This document shows, one piece after another, positions 59,155 through 64,000 of a DNA stretch of 64,000 nt. The notes below the pieces were generated by a model. It searched no databases and was not told where the DNA came from. It was given only the letters and a program-made list of their open reading frames with translations. Each line of letters opens with the position of its first letter. Within the stretch, counting starts at the first letter, position 1. The translations under genes and the position numbers were made by a program. Source of the DNA: Kalmusia sp. IMI 367209 (lineage: Eukaryota > Ascomycota > Dothideomycetes > Pleosporales > Didymosphaeriaceae); contig JAPEUQ010000002.1 of assembly GCA_027946365.1 (NCBI GenBank), forward strand, positions 1,798,001 to 1,862,000, written 5' to 3'.

Positions 59155-59788
59155 GATGAACTATTGTTCAAGTGAGGTTGGACAGCTTAACCGGAACAGC
59201 CAAGGCACGAGAGGTGGTATATTTGACTATACACAGTAAGACTGTTTAGCACTTATAAACGGGTTGGGGAAGTCAATACCACTGCGCCCATCCGGATACC
59301 AGCCATGTACATTGCCTTCAACTGATCGATACAGTAGGCCCCCTGAACTCAAGCACTAGTGCGGTATTAAACACATGAGCTAGGGTAGGATAAGGCGGAC
59401 TGAGCTGACGTTTGGCGCAGGGCAGTATGGGGCGACGCTGCAGGCATGCGCGTCTCACACTAGGCGGAGCTAAGCTTTTTGGGATATTAACTGGAAGCTG
59501 ATACCGGCAAATTCACGGGCTCGTTGGGGAAAGTCTATGAGTAGCAGTCGATTCTTACATGTGACACCTTCCCATCCCGTGTCCAACGGTCGCGCATCTG
59601 TTACTCCCCGATGGGGGTCGCTTACCGCGGACTTGGAGAATGTGCAGAGTTCAGAACGGAGTGGAAGGCAATCGGGTTACGCCACATGCATGGCACAGCT
59701 GAAGCTCCTTCAAGGGTAGGCATTGGTTTAATTAACACTCCTAGGCACTGTCTAGCCATAGACGGCGTAGACCGTTCTACCAAACTAA
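59155..59788. other. Intergenic, upstream of the 561-aa protein gene
   Basis: About 630 bases with the promoter of the 561-aa gene on its left. A frame at 59537-59719 has no support. Confidence 0.5.
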
Positions 59789-60529
59789 TTACACAGCTAC
59801 CTCTTCCAGAAACGCCAGCACCTCATTAGGCTTGCTCAACATAGCCGAATGTCCAGAGTCAATTTTTTTGATCGTGGCCCCAGCCATCTGCCCGAACATT
59901 TCCTGCACCGGTGGTGGGACGGCCTTGTCCGCCAAGGTCACGACGTATGTGGAAGGCACATACGTGTAAGCACACCGTGTCATGACCGTTTCCTTGACTG
60001 CATTACTCTGGGGGATGACTTTGGCAGACCAGTATGCAGCCTCATCGGCAGGCAGGTCATGATACATGGTCTCGAGTGGATCGCGCATCTTGAAGCGTCC
60101 GTCCCAGTGGTCGTGGTCAGGAGAGTCGCCTACGGCTGTTCCGATGGACTGACCCTTAGGCATGACGAAAGCGGAAAAGTAGAACAAATGCGACACACCT
60201 CCTGGCAGGCCGCGTTCTTTGCGGTTGGCAAGGGTGAGGTCCTCAGGTACAGCCTCGGCGCCCACTAGCCCCCCGTACGAATGCATGGCGAGGACAACTG
60301 TTTTGCCGTCATCAACCAGCTTCCTAATGGCGTCTTCAGTGACCTGGACATCGTCGGCCAATGTTTTCTTTGTGAAGTCGGGCTCATCTTGGCCAGTCAG
60401 GGTGGGAAAAGATGGCTGCACGACTGGGAAGCCGCGGGACTCGATGAGGTTGGCGAACTTGTGGTAGACTTCCGGGAGCTGGAACGTGCCCTGAAGGAGC
60501 ACAACGGTGGGCTTGGCCGGCGACGCCAT
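59789..60529 (-). CDS. Alpha/beta-hydrolase
   Basis: A single exon of 246 aa, ATG 60527-60529. The fold starts with the core strand KPTVVLLQGTFQLPEVY. The nucleophile elbow is AMHSYGG (Ser 84), and the likely acid and base are Asp 201 in LADKAVP and His 227 in IDSGHSAM. The size and order match the small esterase/hydrolase group (AB_hydrolase_6-like) that includes enzymes working on esters or lactones. There is no signal peptide, so it is cytosolic. It sits 0.6 kb upstream of the 561-aa gene on the same strand, and opposite the rhodopsin-like gene. Such hydrolases are frequent tailoring enzymes in fungal clusters but also occur alone; the substrate is unknown. Confidence 0.9.
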   Translation of the reverse strand: MASPAKPTVVLLQGTFQLPEVYHKFANLIESRGFPVVQPSFPTLTGQDEPDFTKKTLADDVQVTEDAIRKLVDDGKTVVLAMHSYGGLVGAEAVPEDLTLANRKERGLPGGVSHLFYFSAFVMPKGQSIGTAVGDSPDHDHWDGRFKMRDPLETMYHDLPADEAAYWSAKVIPQSNAVKETVMTRCAYTYVPSTYVVTLADKAVPPPVQEMFGQMAGATIKKIDSGHSAMLSKPNEVLAFLEEVAV

Positions 60530-61119
60530 TGCGGGTATCAGACGGGTATCAGTGGAAAGGGTGCGGGTGCGGGGGAACTAGTCCACCTAAGTTTGGGCCA
60601 GTTTAAATACCCAGCGTGGTCAAAGAGCACGGACTGCGAATGCGGCACAGGTAATTCATGGAGCCATGGCACCGGAGTTCAACGAGGTCCCAAGTTGCAA
60701 GCATGCGACGCAGCGCTCCATGCGACATGTCGCTCATGGCGATAGCCGGGATGTTACACAACTGATAATTAATATATCTATCTAGTCGTGTTCGCTGCAG
60801 AAAGAAGATCCAGCCGTGTAACCGGACTTCGGGATATTTTCAAGGGTGCAGCCTTATGCTCCCACGTCTCATCCGAGGGAAAGACTGGGGTGCGAAAACC
60901 AATATATGCAGTCCTGTTCATCACCGTAGCGCTTACACAGCCATGCAGCACGCCATGCAGCACGCCCCTCAGCGCAACCACCTGGATTTACCCCACTCGC
61001 GATATTTTGTGCCGCCTCTTCTCGTTTCCTCTTCCAACGAAAATTCCTCTTCCTTTCGAATAGCTTACCTTCACCTTCTCCCGCAATCTTCCTAACGCTT
61101 TTGAGCGTAGCGTCGGCAA
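60530..61119. promoter_or_regulatory. Divergent upstream region of hydrolase and rhodopsin-like genes
   Basis: 590 bases between divergent starts. It includes a perfect 12-bp direct repeat, CCATGCAGCACG, in two adjacent copies (60941-60964), and a C/T-rich tract just before the plus-strand start. Confidence 0.45.
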
Positions 61120-62472
61120 ATGGCCAACGATCCCGAGATCTTGCCCACGGGCATCTCAAGGCTTGCTGTCAACGCCGTGGTTGTTACTACCGTCCTGACC
61201 TTCCTCGCCATTCTTCTAGCATTCTTGCGCTTCAAGCTCCGCGAGAGGGGAGCGTTCGGCGGAGATGATTATGTTCTCATGGTCGCGCTCCTATTTTTGG
61301 TGCTACAGCTCATCGGCGGCTATATGCGTATGCGAAATCTTCCTTGAATACAGTGCTGCGTTGCTAATCTGTTTGCAAAGTCGCCTTCCTAGGCGGTGAA
61401 GGCTGGGGAATGGCAGATCTGGCACAGCATCCGGAAAGAATCACTTGGCTACTAAAGGTTCGTCGTCAGCTAGGGAGCATCACAATTCTGTTCTAACCTT
61501 GTGTTCTAGATGATTTACTGGCCGGAGCTTGGTTATACCATCGTGGTTGTCCTGATCAAAACGTCGATTCTCTTATCGTACAAGCGCATCTTCGGCCACG
61601 TCACCCAAACCAAATACCACATCTACATCCTGCTAGGTCTTTCTTGGGGCTGGGGTATTGCCGTCTTTTTCGCCTGCGTGTTTCAGTGCTCACCGATAAA
61701 GAAAGCCTGGATGCCAGAAATTCCGGGACACTGCATTAAGACGATACCATTTCTCTGGGGCAATTCAATCTCCAACTTCATCATAGACTGGTTAATCCTC
61801 GCCGTTCCCATAAAGCCGGTACTCAAGCTTCATCTCCCTCCTACTCAAAAGGTTCTGGTAGCACTTTCCTTCTTGTGTGGAGCCTTGTAAGTGCAACTTT
61901 CAGTCGCGCTCTCGGCTTTCTGGTGCTGATAACTATTGTAGAGCATGCATAGCAAGCACAATCCGCTCTGCAATGACAGCTTCGTTTGATCCAAGCAATA
62001 TAGGCAGTAAGTTCTTCATCGGTTTGACTGCATACACCAATGCTAACGCTACTCTTTAATAGTCTCTGACTACCATGCATCTATCTGGGTCTTTGCAGAG
62101 CCCCCCCTCGCCACCATATCCTGCTGCCTTCCCTTCATGACCCGCCTTTTCGGCGCCAAAGTTGTCAAAGGCCTCAGAAATATGACAAATCGTGCTACCA
62201 AGGGCTCCACCAATAACAGCTACGGAAACACTCCCAGCAACAACAGCACCGCCTTGACGGGCAAGTTCGAGACTTCTCAAGCCATCCGAGTCCCAAGCAC
62301 GGACGGACGCGAGGATTTGCTTCCACCCCCATCTCAAATCCGCAAAGTGACCGTAACCACGGTGAAGTCCCGTGAATTACGAAACGAGGAACACGAGATG
62401 GGTTCTTATCGGTCAGTCGCAGCTCCGGCAAAAAGCTTACCCAAGAGCATTTCCACAACTTCGCTCGTGTAG
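61120..62472 (+). CDS. Fungal rhodopsin-domain seven-helix membrane protein
   Basis: Five exons: 61120-61327, 61381-61457, 61510-61886, 61942-62006 and 62063-62472, giving 378 aa. Splice sites are standard (GTATGC, GTTCGT, GTAAGT, GTAAGT donors). The seven hydrophobic spans begin with LAVNAVVVTTVLTFLAILLA. Family marks are FGGDDYVLMVALL after span 1, YWPELGYTIVVVLIKTSILL, YKRIFG, the Trp/Gly-rich WGWGIAVFFACVFQCSPI with its conserved Cys, and SDYHASIWVFAEPPLATISCCLP near the last span. These belong to the large fungal rhodopsin-like integral membrane family related to Pth11-type receptors. No retinal Lys is evident. The last 100 residues form a cytosolic Ser/Thr/Asn-rich tail. It is a possible surface sensor; the ligand is unknown. 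Confidence 0.92.
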
Positions 62473-62866
62473 AAAGTTGCGATTCGCTGTTTCATTATAT
62501 ACATAAATACACATAGTAGCTAATCATAATGATTTATTGCCAAAACTTGTTCTTTCTGCAAACCCCAAAATGTTCATTGGGAATGGTGTGATGATACGTA
62601 CAGGGAGTTGGAAGCGTGAAACTGCTGTTCTATCACATTTGTGCATATAGTTATTAGCCAAAAGTTCGAGAGTCTTTTCCTTGTGTATGTGCATCATGGG
62701 ACAACACCATGAATAATGAGATCTCCAACTTTTGTCTTAGTACTGCGGTGCAATGTCGATGCTCTCAGCCTGTCAATGATTGTCATTGCTAGGGTCTTTT
62801 CTTAAAACAGAAGAAACACGATGTATTTCTAGCGCTTGCTCAATGGTCTCACGGAGTACAAATACC
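62473..62866. other. Short intergenic, convergent 3' ends
   Basis: Between the 3' ends of the rhodopsin-like (+) and methyltransferase (-) genes. AT-rich; nothing else recognised. Confidence 0.5.
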
Positions 62867-63903
62867 CTATTCCGGCTTCCGTGCTGTGTGGACCTTCCTG
62901 AAAATTGTTAGCGTGGAAATCAGTATGATCAAAGCAGCGAAGGCACTCACATCACATAGTAAAACTTTTTCTCGTCGGTCCGTGCCAAGTCTTCTTTCGC
63001 AGCTTGAATGGCTTCTTCGGCCTTTTCCTCCGTCATAAATCCCTTATTCGTCAAGATTGACTTCCCCGCCAGACTTAGAAAACGGGTGACGTTTTCCCGA
63101 GCCATCTCGCCAATCCTTTTTTCATTGTCGTCTTCGGGCCAGCCCCCTATCGGCCAACGGAATGTCTCTTCCTCAACGTGCCCGAATCCTACCTGCTTCA
63201 GTCCTTCGATCTGCTTTCCCGTAACACGGTAGTCTAGTCCGTCCTGACGCCAGCTGTCTCCAGCGAGTTGCACAAAAGCAATCAGCGGCGATGCCTCGAT
63301 AGAGTCAAACTCTGAAGTCTCAGCACGCAGGGGGTGCGAAAGATCCAGCAGCTGCAAGACGCCACCTGGCTTGATGTGGCGATAGCACTTTGCGCGGAAT
63401 TCAGGCCAGTCGTGGATTCCAGAAGTGACCATGCGCGCGTGGATAAAGTCGAAATGGTCCAGTGGAAACGGGGTCCATTCCGAGTCCTCAGCATTGTGTC
63501 GCAGGAAACGAAGGTTGGGGGTTGCATCGTCTCTCACAGGGGGCAGGACGAGGTCTGTGGCAGTGATCTCAGCCTTGGGGAATGCGCGGGCCATAGATCG
63601 GGCCCAGACTCCAGTGCCCGTGCCAACATCCAGGATCGAGCTGAGAGTAGGGGAGAGGGGCGTGGTATGGAGTCTCCCTTGGAAGGTCAAAAGCCACATC
63701 TGATGTTGGAGATCTAAACGAGGTCCATCAGAGAGATGAACCATGGCTCTTGGAATCGTGTCCATACCCACCTAAACGATCTTGTTCGGACTGCAACATC
63801 ATAAATAGATATTCATAGAAATGTATTAGGTATAACAACGTACTGAATCTTCTACATCCGCCATGACATAAATGGGGGAGGTCTTTGGGGCGTCTGCAGG
63901 CAT
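62867..63903 (-). CDS. SAM-dependent methyltransferase (LaeA/TdiE-like)
   Basis: Four exons: 63844-63903, 63772-63790 (19 nt), 62951-63713 and 62867-62897, giving 290 aa. The micro-exon restores SEQDRLDLQHQMWLLT, the hallmark of this fungal methyltransferase group. Motif I is ILDVGTGTGVWA; motif II region AEITATDL; post-motif HNAEDSEWTPF; then DFIHARMV and YRHIKPGGVLQLLDL. The last intron (62898-62950, GTGAGT...CTAAC...TTTTCAG) replaces an early stop after YYVM with KVHTARKPE, so two C-termini are possible. The start ATG 63901-63903 lies close to the window end and an earlier one is not excluded. It transfers methyl from SAM to a small molecule or protein; relatives include cluster enzymes and the LaeA regulator. 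It is 2.3 kb from the hydrolase, with the 7TM gene between. Confidence 0.9.
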
Positions 63904-64000
63904 GTCGATATCTCAATTCGAAATATTGGGAAAGGTGAGGGACTACGAAAAGTACAGCGTCGTTCTGGCATACTCATGAGGCAGATCATAGTATCAAGTT
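63904..64000. other. Upstream flank of the methyltransferase, window end
   Basis: 97 bases, the likely 5' UTR and promoter of the methyltransferase. Nothing else can be said. Confidence 0.4.

Noticed and set aside
1..64000. CRISPR arrays, rRNA, tRNA genes or intact transposons
   Set aside because: No regular spacer-repeat pattern, no recognisable RNA-gene sequence, and no transposase, reverse transcriptase or terminal repeats were seen. A tRNA scan and a RIP-index calculation could not be run here.

Overview
The window is chromosomal DNA of a filamentous ascomycete (Pezizomycotina). Three things show this: genes carry short introns of about 43-127 nt with GTRNGT donors and CTAAC/CTGAC-like branch sites; the gene families are fungal (Zn2Cys6 factor, HET domain, SesB-type hydrolase/NACHT, RTA1, fungal rhodopsin-like 7TM); and genes are widely spaced. 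Dothideomycetes (Pleosporales-like) is my guess, not shown. I rebuilt gene models by hand; where exons are listed, the exon lengths sum to a multiple of three.

Layout. 0-8 kb: an unrecognised gene running off the left edge (-), a damaged FAD/folate-type mitochondrial carrier (-), and a three-exon copper amine oxidase (-). 8-17 kb: a small orphan gene (-), an intronless NACHT STAND protein (+), and the AP-2 mu subunit with a tiny last exon (-). 17-25 kb: a secreted Pro/Gly/Ser-rich repeat protein with dibasic processing sites (-), then a Zn2Cys6 regulator (-) and an RTA1-like 7TM protein (+) sharing a divergent promoter region. 25-44 kb: an allorecognition-type stretch with a HET/NB-ARC/TPR protein (-), a hydrolase/NACHT/ankyrin protein (-), a DUF6601-like membrane protein (+), a seven-exon NCS1 nucleobase permease (-) and a TPR-type gene relic (+). 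44-64 kb: a single-pass membrane protein with a PPxY tail (+), an MRP-type ABC transporter (-), a small secreted precursor with KR-bounded 13-residue repeats (-), a cytochrome P450 (-), an unrecognised five-exon 561-aa protein (-), an alpha/beta hydrolase (-), a rhodopsin-like 7TM protein (+) and a LaeA-like SAM methyltransferase (-).

How they fit. The core-metabolism genes (amine oxidase, AP-2 mu, permease) look ordinary. Two parts look accessory. One is the set of three STAND/NLR-like proteins with three different N-terminal domains, plus a decayed TPR relative. The other is the 46.6-63.9 kb segment, which has the accessory genes of a specialised-metabolism cluster (transporter, P450, hydrolase, methyltransferase) but no PKS, NRPS or standard terpene synthase. 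The unrecognised 561-aa protein and the KR-repeat peptide precursor are the two candidates for the missing core, and are the best leads here. No rRNA, tRNA, CRISPR array or intact transposon was recognised.
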